The notes under the pieces are model-generated. The model was not told the DNA's origin. It made no database searches and saw only the letters and a list, made by a program, of their open reading frames with translations. Both the position numbers and the translations under genes were made by a program. A DNA stretch of 64,000 bases, from the NCBI RefSeq assembly GCF_001015055.1, contig NZ_BBWZ01000022.1, positions 1 through 64,000 on the forward strand. The letters are read 5' to 3'. Positions within the stretch are counted from its first letter, which is position 1, and every line of letters begins with the position of its first letter. Of the stretch, positions 39,783 through 48,264 are shown in pieces. The DNA is from Aneurinibacillus tyrosinisolvens (GTDB lineage Bacteria; Bacillota; Bacilli; Aneurinibacillales; Aneurinibacillaceae).

Positions 39783-39792
39783 ATAAAAAAAG

Positions 39793-39823
39793 ACGGTGTG
39801 CCAAAGTTCACACCGTTTTTTTT
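39793..39823 (+). terminator. Terminator of the nos operon
   Basis: ACGGTGTG (39793-39800) and CACACCGT (39809-39816) followed by TTTTTTT. Confidence 0.88.
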
Positions 39824-39886
39824 ATATTTGTTTTATACTTTCTGTAACAAGAGTAATCATGAGCAGGACAAAGGGGAGAAGAAGAA

Positions 39887-40051
39887 ATGAGAAGAGCAAT
39901 CGGCGGCTTGAAGAATAGAAAGAATTTTTTAAATGCGCTATTTGTGCTTGGTTTTCTTGGACTTATTTTAACATCTGTTACCGTTCAGCCAATGATAGGG
40001 GTCGTCGTTGCTTTAGCATTATTTGTATCCTCTGTCTTTGCTTGGACATGA
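39887..40051 (+). CDS. Small two-helix membrane protein
   Basis: The product is 54 residues: MRRAIGGLKNRKNFLNALFV, LGFLGLILTSVTVQPMIGVV, VALALFVSSVFAWT. AAGGGGAG is upstream, and a GC-rich terminator follows 6 nt after the stop, which supports a real gene. It has a basic start and two hydrophobic helices. No family recognised. Confidence 0.6.
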   Translation: MRRAIGGLKNRKNFLNALFVLGFLGLILTSVTVQPMIGVVVALALFVSSVFAWT

Positions 40052-40057
40052 TAAAGA

Positions 40058-40090
40058 AAAGGCCGGGCCGGAGTTGTTGGCCCGGTCTTT
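40058..40090 (+). terminator. Intrinsic terminator of the small membrane gene
   Basis: AAAGGCCGGGCC (40058-40069) and GGCCCGGTCTTT (40079-40090) with one G-U pair. Confidence 0.78.
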
Positions 40091-40111
40091 CTTGTAAACC
40101 GGATTATCGCT

Positions 40112-40417
40112 TTATACTTGTTGCTGTTGCAGCTGACGGGCTAGCTGCTCGATTTGGCGCAGCTGCTGAGCTGCCGTTCGCTCTGCCTGGTAGAAGTTTT
40201 GCAGTTCGCTGCTCAGTCCCGCTGGCGCGATATTTTCTCCCAGCATCTGATGAACCCCTGGAATAAAGTTTTGTCCCTGGCCATTGCTCTGTCCGAGTAT
40301 CTGTGCAACAAGTTCAGCATTTCTTTGTTCTTGCTCGTACATCTGCTGAGCCATTTGTTGAATTTGTTGAAGTGCTTGCTGAGCTTGTTCGGTTGCTTGT
40401 TGAATACGCTGTGGCAT
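40112..40417 (-). CDS. Gln-rich helical protein of unknown function
   Basis: The product is 101 residues with about 30% Gln: MPQRIQQATEQAQQALQQIQ, QMAQQMYEQEQRNAELVAQI, then a Gly/Asn/Pro turn and a second Gln-rich helix ending QLARQLQQQQV. The start at 40417 has GGGAGGAA. The pattern suggests two amphipathic helices in a hairpin. Gln-rich small proteins are common in Bacillales spores, but I cannot name a family. Confidence 0.65.
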   Translation of the reverse strand: MPQRIQQATEQAQQALQQIQQMAQQMYEQEQRNAELVAQILGQSNGQGQNFIPGVHQMLGENIAPAGLSSELQNFYQAERTAAQQLRQIEQLARQLQQQQV

Positions 40418-40683
40418 GTCCGTTCCTCCCTAACCATTTATTATAAATAACCAATCGGTAGAGTGTGCAAATGTAACGTTTTTTATACAAATACTTATTT
40501 GTTGTTATTTGGAAATGAACATGCTATAATCAATCTAACACTTAATTATGTATGGATGTTTATCATTCACATCTTATCAGAGGTTACATTTTCAGTGTGT
40601 ATGTGACCCGTGATAATATGTGAATTTTTATTTTCTACGGTAAATATAAGCAGCATATTAAAATAAATTTTTGGAGGTTCTTC
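40418..40683 (+). other. Upstream region and long 5' leader of the cold-shock gene
   Basis: About 265 nt. The 125 nt before the csp start lack a gene; csp mRNAs typically have long structured leaders for cold control. A TATAAT-like element is at 40522-40527 (CTATAATCAA). Confidence 0.45.
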
Positions 40684-40884
40684 ATGAACACAGGTACAGT
40701 AAAATGGTTTAATGCAGACAAAGGATTTGGCTTTATTGAGGTTGAAGGTGGGGAAGATGTATTCGTTCATTTCTCTGCGATCACTGGAGATGGATTCAAG
40801 TCTCTTGAAGAAGGCCAACGGGTAAGCTTTGATATTACGCAAGGAAATCGTGGCGCCCAAGCTGCAAATGTTTCTAAGTTATAA
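40684..40884 (+). CDS. Cold-shock protein (CspA/CspB family)
   Basis: The 66-residue single-stranded nucleic-acid binding protein [32 protein letters not shown] and [20 protein letters not shown] contains RNP1 (K-G-F-G-F-I) and RNP2 (V-F-V-H-F). It acts as an RNA chaperone. TTGGAGGT precedes the start. Monocistronic with a terminator. Confidence 0.97.
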   Translation: MNTGTVKWFNADKGFGFIEVEGGEDVFVHFSAITGDGFKSLEEGQRVSFDITQGNRGAQAANVSKL

Positions 40885-40921
40885 GATAACAAAAACTTAT
40901 ATGATAAGAGTATGAGTTTAC

Positions 40922-40956
40922 GGCTGCTGACAACATCATGTTAGCAGCCTTTTTTA
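40922..40956 (+). terminator. Terminator of the cold-shock gene
   Basis: GGCTGCTGAC (40922-40931) and GTTAGCAGCC (40940-40949) with one G-U pair, followed by TTTTTT. Confidence 0.85.
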
Positions 40957-41097
40957 GTACTAAAATATAAACCGGACAGCGACGCCAATTGATTGCAAAA
41001 AGCTCGGATACATAAACTCCGAGCTTTTTGCAATGCAATTAATTAATATAAAACATCCGTAAAGGTGTATAAAAATTTGTAAACATCTGCTTTTCTA

Positions 41098-41226
41098 TTA
41101 TGCTGATAACTTATAGTTAGATACAGGTTTTTTACCAGGGGTAGGCTTCCAATCTTTTAATTTGTTTTTCAAGTAATCCTTTAAAAAGTTACGTTTCTTT
41201 TTTTGCCTTTTATCACGATTTTTCAT
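41098..41226 (-). CDS. Small basic protein of unknown function
   Basis: The product is 42 residues, MKNRDKRQKKKRNFLKDYLK then NKLKDWKPTPGKKPVSNYKL and SA. About 35% Lys/Arg. GGATGGTGG lies before the ATG at 41226. It is leftward, downstream of the CarD-like gene. The composition suggests RNA or ribosome binding; no family recognised. Confidence 0.55.
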   Translation of the reverse strand: MKNRDKRQKKKRNFLKDYLKNKLKDWKPTPGKKPVSNYKLSA

Positions 41227-41284
41227 GGAAAGCCACCATCCTTAAGTTACTGAATAAAACCACTTTACCTTTAGCCTGTCATCT

Positions 41285-41764
41285 CTAGTTATAAACCTCT
41301 TCATTTAAGAAATCAATGGCCTGATTTTGAGTGAATCCTTTGATTAACGCCAATTCACTAATTAAGATTTGCCGTGCATTGTCCAGCATTCTCTTTTCAC
41401 TTGTATTAAGGACTTTTTCTTCATTCATACGCATTAAATCACAGACGACTTCAGCACCTTCTTGTATATCACCTGTTCTTATTTTATCCATGTTTATGCG
41501 ATACCTTTGGTTCCATGGGAGTAATTGTTTTAACTCCCTGTCATGAAAAACAAGCAATGTATTTTCTAATGTAAGCATATCCACAACGAGACGTATCCCT
41601 ACATTAGATGCTTTCTCCATAGGAACCAGGACTTGCATATTGCCAATGGGCATTTTTATGACATAATACTGCTGTTTCTCTCCCAGGATTTCCTTTTCCT
41701 CTATGGCCTCGACTACACCCGCACCATGCATTGGATAAACAATCTTGTCGCCGACTTGGAACAA
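41285..41764 (-). CDS. CarD/CdnL-family transcription factor
   Basis: The 159-residue product has an N-terminal CarD RNA-polymerase-interacting domain (FQVGDKIVYPMHGAGVVEAI, YYVIKMPIGNMQVLVPMEKA) and a C-terminal helical domain (EKRMLDNARQILISELALIK). Family members bind the polymerase beta subunit and stabilise open complexes at housekeeping promoters. TTG at 41764 has GGAGGTG about 7 nt upstream; a GTG at 41773 is part of that site. Confidence 0.92.
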   Translation of the reverse strand: MFQVGDKIVYPMHGAGVVEAIEEKEILGEKQQYYVIKMPIGNMQVLVPMEKASNVGIRLVVDMLTLENTLLVFHDRELKQLLPWNQRYRINMDKIRTGDIQEGAEVVCDLMRMNEEKVLNTSEKRMLDNARQILISELALIKGFTQNQAIDFLNEEVYN

Positions 41765-41928
41765 AAAATCCACCTCCAGTAAGTATCTCCTTTAAGAATA
41801 CCATACATGAGTTGTAATAGCAAAATTAATATAATATCACAAATAAATATTTGAAGTCAAGATGTTTTTGCGAATAAATAGCGTTCTATGTGTAAAACCG
41901 TTTTCTTTCACCATTTTTCAAGAGTAAA

Positions 41929-41958
41929 AGAACCCATCGGTATTGGCTGGTGGGTTCT
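41929..41958 (-). terminator. Terminator of the small zinc-ribbon gene
   Basis: AGAACCCA (41929-41936) and TGGGTTCT (41951-41958); read leftward it is followed by TTTTACTCTT. Confidence 0.7.
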
Positions 41959-41978
41959 CCTCTTACTATATTTACCCC

Positions 41979-42101
41979 TTAATTGGATTTAAGCTCATCT
42001 TCATAGCATTCCATACAACGAGAGCCCTTTTCCTGGATTTCATATTCTGAAAGCTTAATTCCGCATTCCTGGCATCTAATTTCCGTTAAAATAATGTTCA
42101 T
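41979..42101 (-). CDS. Small zinc-ribbon protein
   Basis: The product is 40 residues: MNIILTEIRCQECGIKLSEY, EIQEKGSRCMECYEDELKSN. Two C-x2-C pairs spaced by about 16 residues form a typical zinc ribbon, like small YhfH-type proteins. GGGGT precedes the ATG at 42101, and a terminator follows. Function unknown. Confidence 0.7.
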   Translation of the reverse strand: MNIILTEIRCQECGIKLSEYEIQEKGSRCMECYEDELKSN

Positions 42102-42190
42102 TGTTTTTACCCCAATTCATTACGTTTGTTAAAATTATAAACTATTTTGTTTATTTTGATTTGGCGAAAATGTTAAGAATTGATGAATTT

Positions 42191-42197
42191 TGTCGAA
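42191..42197 (+). promoter_or_regulatory. Spo0A-box upstream of the UbiB-like gene
   Basis: TTTTGTCGAAAAAA holds an exact TGTCGAA with the favoured T/A flanks, 110 nt before the UbiB-like start and 90 nt before the leftward zinc-ribbon gene. Confidence 0.4.
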
Positions 42198-42306
42198 AAA
42201 ACGGTTTGGAATTTTATGCAGAAGGGTATAGGCGGATAGGGAATTATTGTGCACAATAGATACAGTGACATAAATTAATCACATAACCGCTACGGGAGAG
42301 TATGGT

Positions 42307-43980
42307 ATGATTCGCAATCGCTATTATCGCATATTTGTTATTGTGGCAATGACCATTCGTTTTTTTGTCGAAGTATGGTGGTTTCATCGCACACATAGAA
42401 ATGAAAGCAGGGAATCCCTTCATGAGCAGTGGGAGGCGCTTGTGGCAAAACAGGCGCGCGACTACAAGACGACCGCGCTCCGGCTCGGCGGGCTGCTTAT
42501 TAAAATGGGACAGTTTTTAAGTACGCGAGCGGACGTGATGCCAAGGGCCTTTACAAGTGAGCTTTCAGATTTAACGGATCGGGTGCCGTCCGTTCCATGG
42601 GAAATAAGCAAAAAAATCATTGAACAGGAGTTAAACCAGCCAATAGAAAATGTGTTTACAAATCTCTCAACTGCACCGGTTGCCTCCGCCTCGATTGGCG
42701 AAGTATACAAAGGCTATTTAAAGACCGGACAGGAAGTAGCGCTAAAAGTACAGCGGGAGGGCATTGAAGCCATTATTGATGCCGACTTCGCAGCCACAAG
42801 GGTTGTCATTCGTCTGGCCAAACGCTTCACGCGATGGGGAAAAACACTCGATTTGGATGCTCTCTATCGTGAACTCGAACGGACGGTATCGAAAGAACTG
42901 GATTTTCGGAAAGAATACGCCCATGCGAAACGGTTCATGGAGATGTATGAGGACAATCCATCCGTTCAAATTCCTCGCTATTACGAAGAATGGATGACAA
43001 GGCGAATCCTTGTTATGGAATGGATAGAAGGGGCAAAAGTCACAAACCACGCCTTTTTAGAAGCAAACCAAATTGACAAGGGTGAGCTTGTACAGCGGCT
43101 CATCCGCCTGTTTTTACAACAGGTGCTCATTAAAGGGTTCTTTCACGCCGACCTGCACCCCGGAAATATTTTTATTCGTTCGGACGCTGCAATTGTGCTG
43201 CTTGATTTCGGCATGGTAGGCGAAATCAAGCAGGAGGCGAGAAAGCACATTCAAACCCTCATCCAGGCGGTTGTACTAAAGGATTATGATTTACTCGTCC
43301 AGGCGCTTGACCACCTGCGTTTTCTAACGCCACAGGCTGATAGAGAGCAGGTAAAGGTGGCTCTTCAGCTCGGGCTGGAAATGTATTTAAACCGGGCTTT
43401 TGATAATCTGGATGATGAAACGCTGGAAGAAATTCAACTGCAAATTCAACAATTCGTCCAGGTACAGCCGATTCAGCTGCCTGCCGAATATGCCTTTCTC
43501 GGGCGTGCCTTTAGTACGGTTGTTGGCGTTGTTACAACGATTAAACCCGACGTTGACTTTCTGGAAGCAGGGCGCCCGATTGTAACAGAGTGGCTTAACC
43601 AGGAAGGGACGAAGAAGGACAACCGGCATCTCGCCCTGCAGCTGCTAAAAGACGTTGCCCGGGAAATTAGCGTTCTTCCCAAGCAGCTCAATCGCTTTAT
43701 TGATGCTTCTCTCGAAAGAGACTATCATAGAAAGAAAAGCGAGGAACTTAACCGCTGGCTTGAGCATCACCGGGGGAAACAGCGGGCGGGGCTCCTTTTC
43801 CTCGTATTGGGCTGGGGAAGTGCGCTGGCGTTCCGGCTGTTTCACTACCCAATGGAAACCTATATTTGCCTTGGGGTTAGCGGAATCGCCTTTGTACAGT
43901 GGCTGTATTCTCAAAATAGAGCGGCTGCTCTTCTAAAGGAAAGCGGCTATACAGGAAATGAAAGAGGTGAAAGGAAATGA
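42307..43980 (+). CDS. ABC1/UbiB-family atypical kinase
   Basis: The 557-residue protein-kinase-like protein has the UbiB-specific KxGQ motif (LLIKMGQFLSTRADVMP), an Ala-rich nucleotide loop (VASASIGEVYKGYLKTGQE), catalytic-loop FFHADLHPGNIFIRSD and metal DFGMVGEI. Two C-terminal membrane helices (AGLLFLVLGWGSALAFRLFH, YICLGVSGIAFVQWLYS) anchor it. The family supports quinone biosynthesis or lipid homeostasis through ATPase activity; in Firmicutes the target may be menaquinone. Coupled to the next small gene by a 4-nt overlap. Confidence 0.93.
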   Translation: MIRNRYYRIFVIVAMTIRFFVEVWWFHRTHRNESRESLHEQWEALVAKQARDYKTTALRLGGLLIKMGQFLSTRADVMPRAFTSELSDLTDRVPSVPWEISKKIIEQELNQPIENVFTNLSTAPVASASIGEVYKGYLKTGQEVALKVQREGIEAIIDADFAATRVVIRLAKRFTRWGKTLDLDALYRELERTVSKELDFRKEYAHAKRFMEMYEDNPSVQIPRYYEEWMTRRILVMEWIEGAKVTNHAFLEANQIDKGELVQRLIRLFLQQVLIKGFFHADLHPGNIFIRSDAAIVLLDFGMVGEIKQEARKHIQTLIQAVVLKDYDLLVQALDHLRFLTPQADREQVKVALQLGLEMYLNRAFDNLDDETLEEIQLQIQQFVQVQPIQLPAEYAFLGRAFSTVVGVVTTIKPDVDFLEAGRPIVTEWLNQEGTKKDNRHLALQLLKDVAREISVLPKQLNRFIDASLERDYHRKKSEELNRWLEHHRGKQRAGLLFLVLGWGSALAFRLFHYPMETYICLGVSGIAFVQWLYSQNRAAALLKESGYTGNERGERK

Positions 43981-44225
43981 ACCAGGAAAACAATGAAGAG
44001 AAAGTGTATAAACAGGCAACCGAAAAATGCGGCGGTGTTGAGTTTAAAGTAGAAGGCTTAAAAGACGGCTACCGTGTTACGGTACGGGGAGATGAGGAGA
44101 GGATAAAGGAACAGCGCAGGGTTGCCTCTTCCTTTATGAACTTTACCCGGCAGGCTGATAAAGCCGGATGGTGGCTTCCGTGGCCGTTCCGCGTCCTGCT
44201 TCAATTATGGAGCCGGTATAAATAA
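43977..44225 (+). CDS. Small protein coupled to the UbiB-like gene
   Basis: The product is 82 residues: a charged N-terminal half (GGVEFKVEGLKDGYRVTVRG) and an end WWLPWPFRVLLQLWSRYK rich in Trp, which may touch the membrane. The start overlaps the upstream stop (ATGA), with AAAGAGGTGAAAGG as site. No family recognised; coupling suggests a partner function. Confidence 0.65.
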   Translation: MNQENNEEKVYKQATEKCGGVEFKVEGLKDGYRVTVRGDEERIKEQRRVASSFMNFTRQADKAGWWLPWPFRVLLQLWSRYK

Positions 44226-44236
44226 GAAAGAAAAAG

Positions 44237-44267
44237 TACAGGAGCATGATAGGTTCACACTCCTGTA
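44237..44267. terminator. Bidirectional terminator
   Basis: TACAGGAG (44237-44244) and CTCCTGTA (44260-44267) between convergent genes, with A-rich and T-poor flanks. Confidence 0.6.
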
Positions 44268-44281
44268 AAAGAATCGTTTGA

Positions 44282-44527
44282 TTACTGATTTGCGATTTGG
44301 TGGTTTACTGCCTCCAGTACTTCTTCCGCCGTAAGCCCCTGTGCGTTAATAACGGGAGCTTTCGTAAGGGTGTTGGCAATCCCCATCATATTGTTGTCCT
44401 CTCCGGATATAACGCAGCATTCGCAATTTGCGATGCTTGTGTTGTCCATTGGTACGACCTGGAACCCGTTGTTTTGCAGGTGCTGTTTCACGTTGCCGAG
44501 CGTATTTTCAACAGCGATACGTGCCAT
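44282..44527 (-). CDS. ykuS: UPF0180 protein YkuS
   Basis: The 81-residue product MARIAVENTLGNVKQHLQNN, GFQVVPMDNTSIANCECCVI, SGEDNNMMGIANTLTKAPVI matches B. subtilis YkuS (81 residues) in length and pattern, including the C-E-C-C cluster. Function unknown. GGGGGTGA precedes the start. Confidence 0.9.
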   Translation of the reverse strand: MARIAVENTLGNVKQHLQNNGFQVVPMDNTSIANCECCVISGEDNNMMGIANTLTKAPVINAQGLTAEEVLEAVNHQIANQ

Positions 44528-44567
44528 GTGTTGTTCACCCCCTTTTTTTATTCGATGTTATTTTGAA

Positions 44568-46331
44568 TCAATTAATAGAAAAGTATTCCTTCCAGCGTTT
44601 GTCGACAAGCTGAACAATGTCTTCCCGTGGAATAAGCTCGTCAGGATAAAAAGGCTTCATCCGGGCATCAATAATAATTGGGCCCGCAAACTCCACCTTG
44701 TTGTGGCGTAGAGAGCTTTTTGCATGAACGTCATGCGCCGGATCAAACCGGGTAAATGTCGTCCATAAGAAGGTAGTCTGATCAACGATTTGATCGACAT
44801 CGTCCACAAGGAAAACGAGCGGCCAGTCCGCCAGCTGGTGCTGGGCAGATTGTACGAGCTTTTCAGCCAGCTGTTCGTCCGCAGCGTAATCGGCACCGGA
44901 GATGACAAGGCATCCTCCGCAATACACTTTTACCTTATCGATTTCCGGAATGGCACCGTTACTATATTCGCGCCGAAGCTCGCGAATCGGTTCGCCAATG
45001 CCCAGCATAATGGCTTTGCTGCCGTGGTTGAACTTGCGCCCGGTATAATCGAGCGTATCCATCGACGTATCATGGATGATGAGCAAATCCCGCTGCGGGT
45101 TAAACCGCTCAAGCACCGTTTCAAGGAAGCGCGCGAAGTTTTGCAAATTACACGGCACGTCGGTAAGCATTAAAAATTTCGTCAGCGTTAATTGGCCTTC
45201 CCCCATAATCCGGAAGGCGTTGGCAATCGCTTCCCTGTAATAGCTTTCACGAACGACAGCGCCCGTCAGTGAGTGGAAACCGGTCTCACCGTATGTCCAC
45301 AAAGCTTTCACACCTGGCATAACGACCGGGAAAAGAGGAGAGAGCAAACGCTGCAAATATTCGCCGATAAAGTAGTCCTCCTGCCTCGGCTTGCCCACAA
45401 CGGTAGCAGGGAAAATCGCGTCCTTGCGCCGATACATCTTCTTAATATTAAAAACAGGAAAGTCGTGGACCCATGAATAATAGCCATAATGGTCCCCGAA
45501 CGGCCCTTCCGGATGGCGGATGTGCGGCGGTACCTCGCCGCAGAAGGCAAACTCCGCCTTGGCGACGAGAGCATGGGCATGATCCGGAATGCGGGCCATG
45601 TCCAGTTTTTCTCCCATTAAGAAGGAAGTGAAAAGAAGCTCCGGCAGCATTTCAGGGAGCGGGGCGATGGCTGAAGTAATGAGAGCGGGCGGCCCGCCGA
45701 GAAATACGGTTACAGGCAATGGCTGGTTTCGCTGCTCCGCCTCGTAGTGGTGGAAGCCGCCGCCCTTTTGTATCTGCCAGTGAATGCCGGTGCGGTTTTT
45801 TTCCTGCACCTGCATGCGGTACATCCCGAGGTTATGCTCCTTCGTTTCCGGATGTTCCGTGTAAACGAGAGGAAGGGTAAAGAAAGGACCGCCATCCAGC
45901 TGCCAGCCCGTAAGGACAGGGAGCTTGTGTAAATCGACGTCTTCTTCCCTTACCTGAAGCACGGGCGCCTTCGATGGGGAGACGGTTGTGAGCCCTGTTT
46001 TCGCTACATCGAGAAGCGGTGCCCGGTTCTCCCACAAAGCTTTCAATTTTGGAGGCATAAGCTTGTCCATCGATCCGATTAAATGCTTGACAAGGTTCTC
46101 CGGCCGGGGTCCGAAGGCCATGCTCACCCGGCGTTCGGAGCCAAAAAGGTTCGTTACAACCGGGAAAGAACTCCCTTTTACATTCGTAAATAGGAGAGCA
46201 GGGCCTTCTTCGTCGATGACCCGCCGGTGAATTTCGGGAATTTCAAGATTTGGATCAACCTGAGCGCTGATTTCAACGATATCTTCCTCTTTTCTCAGGG
46301 TATCCAGAAAGCTGCGTAAATCGCTGTGCAT
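44568..46331 (-). CDS. UbiD-family prenyl-FMN-dependent decarboxylase
   Basis: The 587-residue UbiD-type enzyme uses prenylated FMN for reversible decarboxylation of aromatic or alpha,beta-unsaturated acids. Visible are GMYRMQVQEKNRTGIHWQIQ, a cofactor region with EAEQRNQPLPVTVFLGGPPA, the signature HPEGPFGDHYGYYSWVHDFP (the E...D motif) and TVVGKPRQEDYFIGEYLQR. A matching UbiX is not in the window. The substrate could be a menaquinone precursor (the UbiB-like kinase is nearby) or a phenolic acid; this is undecided. Confidence 0.88.
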   Translation of the reverse strand: MHSDLRSFLDTLRKEEDIVEISAQVDPNLEIPEIHRRVIDEEGPALLFTNVKGSSFPVVTNLFGSERRVSMAFGPRPENLVKHLIGSMDKLMPPKLKALWENRAPLLDVAKTGLTTVSPSKAPVLQVREEDVDLHKLPVLTGWQLDGGPFFTLPLVYTEHPETKEHNLGMYRMQVQEKNRTGIHWQIQKGGGFHHYEAEQRNQPLPVTVFLGGPPALITSAIAPLPEMLPELLFTSFLMGEKLDMARIPDHAHALVAKAEFAFCGEVPPHIRHPEGPFGDHYGYYSWVHDFPVFNIKKMYRRKDAIFPATVVGKPRQEDYFIGEYLQRLLSPLFPVVMPGVKALWTYGETGFHSLTGAVVRESYYREAIANAFRIMGEGQLTLTKFLMLTDVPCNLQNFARFLETVLERFNPQRDLLIIHDTSMDTLDYTGRKFNHGSKAIMLGIGEPIRELRREYSNGAIPEIDKVKVYCGGCLVISGADYAADEQLAEKLVQSAQHQLADWPLVFLVDDVDQIVDQTTFLWTTFTRFDPAHDVHAKSSLRHNKVEFAGPIIIDARMKPFYPDELIPREDIVQLVDKRWKEYFSIN

Positions 46332-46411
46332 ATGATTATTTCTCCTTGCATCGTGATTCTTTCTCTAGATTAAGTGTACATTACTTACACGCCTGTTGTA
46401 TACGAAATGTG

Positions 46412-47278
46412 TTACCGTTCATACCATTTATCTGCCGGATCCCAGTCGGCTGCTTTCCAGCGCAGCACATCCGGTCTGGCCAGATGGATCGTTTCTTTCA
46501 TAACCTCAAGCTGTTCACTCTCGGTTAACGGAGTGAAGGATTTGGCGATCGCTATGTTTTTCTCAAACTGCTCCATCGATTCCATTCCAAGAATCGAGCA
46601 CGTAATCGGCAGTCCAAAGCTGTACCGCAGCGCCTGCTCATACCATGGCGCAAGCTTGCCGAGGGCCATCACCTTCATGCCAATGATGGCGGTGCCTTTC
46701 TCATTGGCTGTGGGGATAAATTCATGTACGAAGCTGTGGAAATGATGATCGACAATCGAAGTTGGGACCAGGGCGCTGTCAAATGGAAAACGGCGAATTC
46801 CTTCCAGCTGTACCTGGGGATTCGTATGGCCGCTAATGCTGATGTACTCAATGACTCCCTGCTCCTTTGCTTCCTGTGCCGCCTTCATTGCTCCGTCTTT
46901 GTCAAAGATTAGATCAAGCTCATCAAAGCCTATGATATTGTGCATTCGCCATTCCTGCACACGATCGGTCTGCAGGCGCTTGAGGCTTTCTTCAAGCAGG
47001 CGCCAGGCCCCGTCATATGTTCTTTCGTGCGTTTTTGTCGCAAGCCATACTTCATTTCTGCGGTTTGTGCCGGCGAGTGCCTTCCCTACTCTTTCCTCTG
47101 ATTGGCCGTCAGAGTAGCTGGGCGCTGTGTCAAAATAGGTAATTCCTTCATCGATGGCGCGGTTGACGATTTGGATTGCTTCCTCTTCTGTGCAGTTATG
47201 TTCATCTACAATTCGTTGGGCTCCGAAGCCAAGGATAGGCAATTCATGCTCTGTTCTGCCAAATTTGTTTTTCTTCAT
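46412..47278 (-). CDS. Aldo/keto reductase family oxidoreductase
   Basis: The 288-residue (alpha/beta)8-barrel NADPH reductase has the catalytic set D in ITYFDTAPSYSDGQSE with Tyr, Lys in VWLATKTHE and His in VQEWRMHNIIGFDE; the late segment SILGMESMEQFEKNIAIA binds cofactor phosphate. The start has GAGTGATTC-type spacing with AAGGAGTG. Substrate unknown. Confidence 0.9.
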   Translation of the reverse strand: MKKNKFGRTEHELPILGFGAQRIVDEHNCTEEEAIQIVNRAIDEGITYFDTAPSYSDGQSEERVGKALAGTNRRNEVWLATKTHERTYDGAWRLLEESLKRLQTDRVQEWRMHNIIGFDELDLIFDKDGAMKAAQEAKEQGVIEYISISGHTNPQVQLEGIRRFPFDSALVPTSIVDHHFHSFVHEFIPTANEKGTAIIGMKVMALGKLAPWYEQALRYSFGLPITCSILGMESMEQFEKNIAIAKSFTPLTESEQLEVMKETIHLARPDVLRWKAADWDPADKWYER

Positions 47279-47418
47279 CCCGAATCACTCCTTTATGTAG
47301 TAGTAGGCTGCCGCAAAACTCGATTGTGCAGCCACATGGGTCCTTGCTACATGGGTTATGTTATGATAATACTATACACAAATTAACAGGGAAGACAACG
47401 AAGGAGAGATATGCAGCC

Positions 47419-48228
47419 GTGGAATATAAGCTAGTTGCAATCGACATAGATGGAACGTTATTGAACGACCAGTACGAACTGACGGAGACGACTAAAGAAG
47501 CGCTGCGCAGAACGGAGGAAGAAGGAGTCAAGATTGTTCTATGCTCCGGCCGCGCTCCGCTGAGCGTGATCCCCATACTCGAAGAGGCGGGGATTGAAGG
47601 GTATTTCATTTCACACAATGGTGCCGTGACAACGCATTCCAAAACAAAGGAAATACTGTACGAAGCAGGCTTTTTTGCAGATTCACTTAAGGACATCATT
47701 CAGTATTGCCGTACATCGAATATCCATACGGACTTTTGTACCGCGTTCGACATGTATACAGAAAAGCTGGATGATGAAGAAGTGGTTAAAATGTATCAAC
47801 AATACCATGCTGAGCCTAAGCTGGTTGAAGATGTGCTTGCGATGCAGGACAGGCTGGTGAAATTTACGCTTTTCGCGCCCGATGAGGTTCTCACGAAAGC
47901 GCATGCTGATTTTCAGGGAATGAACCTGCCTGTGCAGACGATTCGCAGCGGTCCTTACTATATTGATATTATTGAGAAAGCGACATCAAAAGGAACTGCA
48001 CTAAGCAACCTGGCGAAACACCTCCAAATTCCGATGTCTCAAACGCTTGCAATTGGCAACTACTATAATGATCTTGAAATGATTAAGATGGCGGGAACAG
48101 GGGTGGCGGTCGCAAATGCACCGGATGATGTGAAGCAGCAGGCGGATTTAGTAGTCGCATCGAATAATGATAACGGTGTAGCCGAAGCGCTTGAACAGCT
48201 TGTTCTAAAGCAGAAAATAAAACAGTAG
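47419..48228 (+). CDS. HAD-family phosphatase, Cof type
   Basis: The 269-residue HAD-IIB hydrolase begins EYKLVAIDIDGTLLNDQYEL with nucleophile Asp in DIDGT. Motif II is LCSGRAPLS, and motifs III-IV are SKGTALSNLAKHLQ and AIGNYYNDLEMIKMAGTGVA. The C2 cap lies between. The start is GTG at 47419 with AAGGAGAG upstream at long spacing. Such enzymes dephosphorylate sugar phosphates, flavin or PLP precursors; target unknown. Confidence 0.92.
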   Translation: MEYKLVAIDIDGTLLNDQYELTETTKEALRRTEEEGVKIVLCSGRAPLSVIPILEEAGIEGYFISHNGAVTTHSKTKEILYEAGFFADSLKDIIQYCRTSNIHTDFCTAFDMYTEKLDDEEVVKMYQQYHAEPKLVEDVLAMQDRLVKFTLFAPDEVLTKAHADFQGMNLPVQTIRSGPYYIDIIEKATSKGTALSNLAKHLQIPMSQTLAIGNYYNDLEMIKMAGTGVAVANAPDDVKQQADLVVASNNDNGVAEALEQLVLKQKIKQ

Positions 48229-48264
48229 ACTTAAAACCATATATTACTTGGAAGGGTGTAAAAA

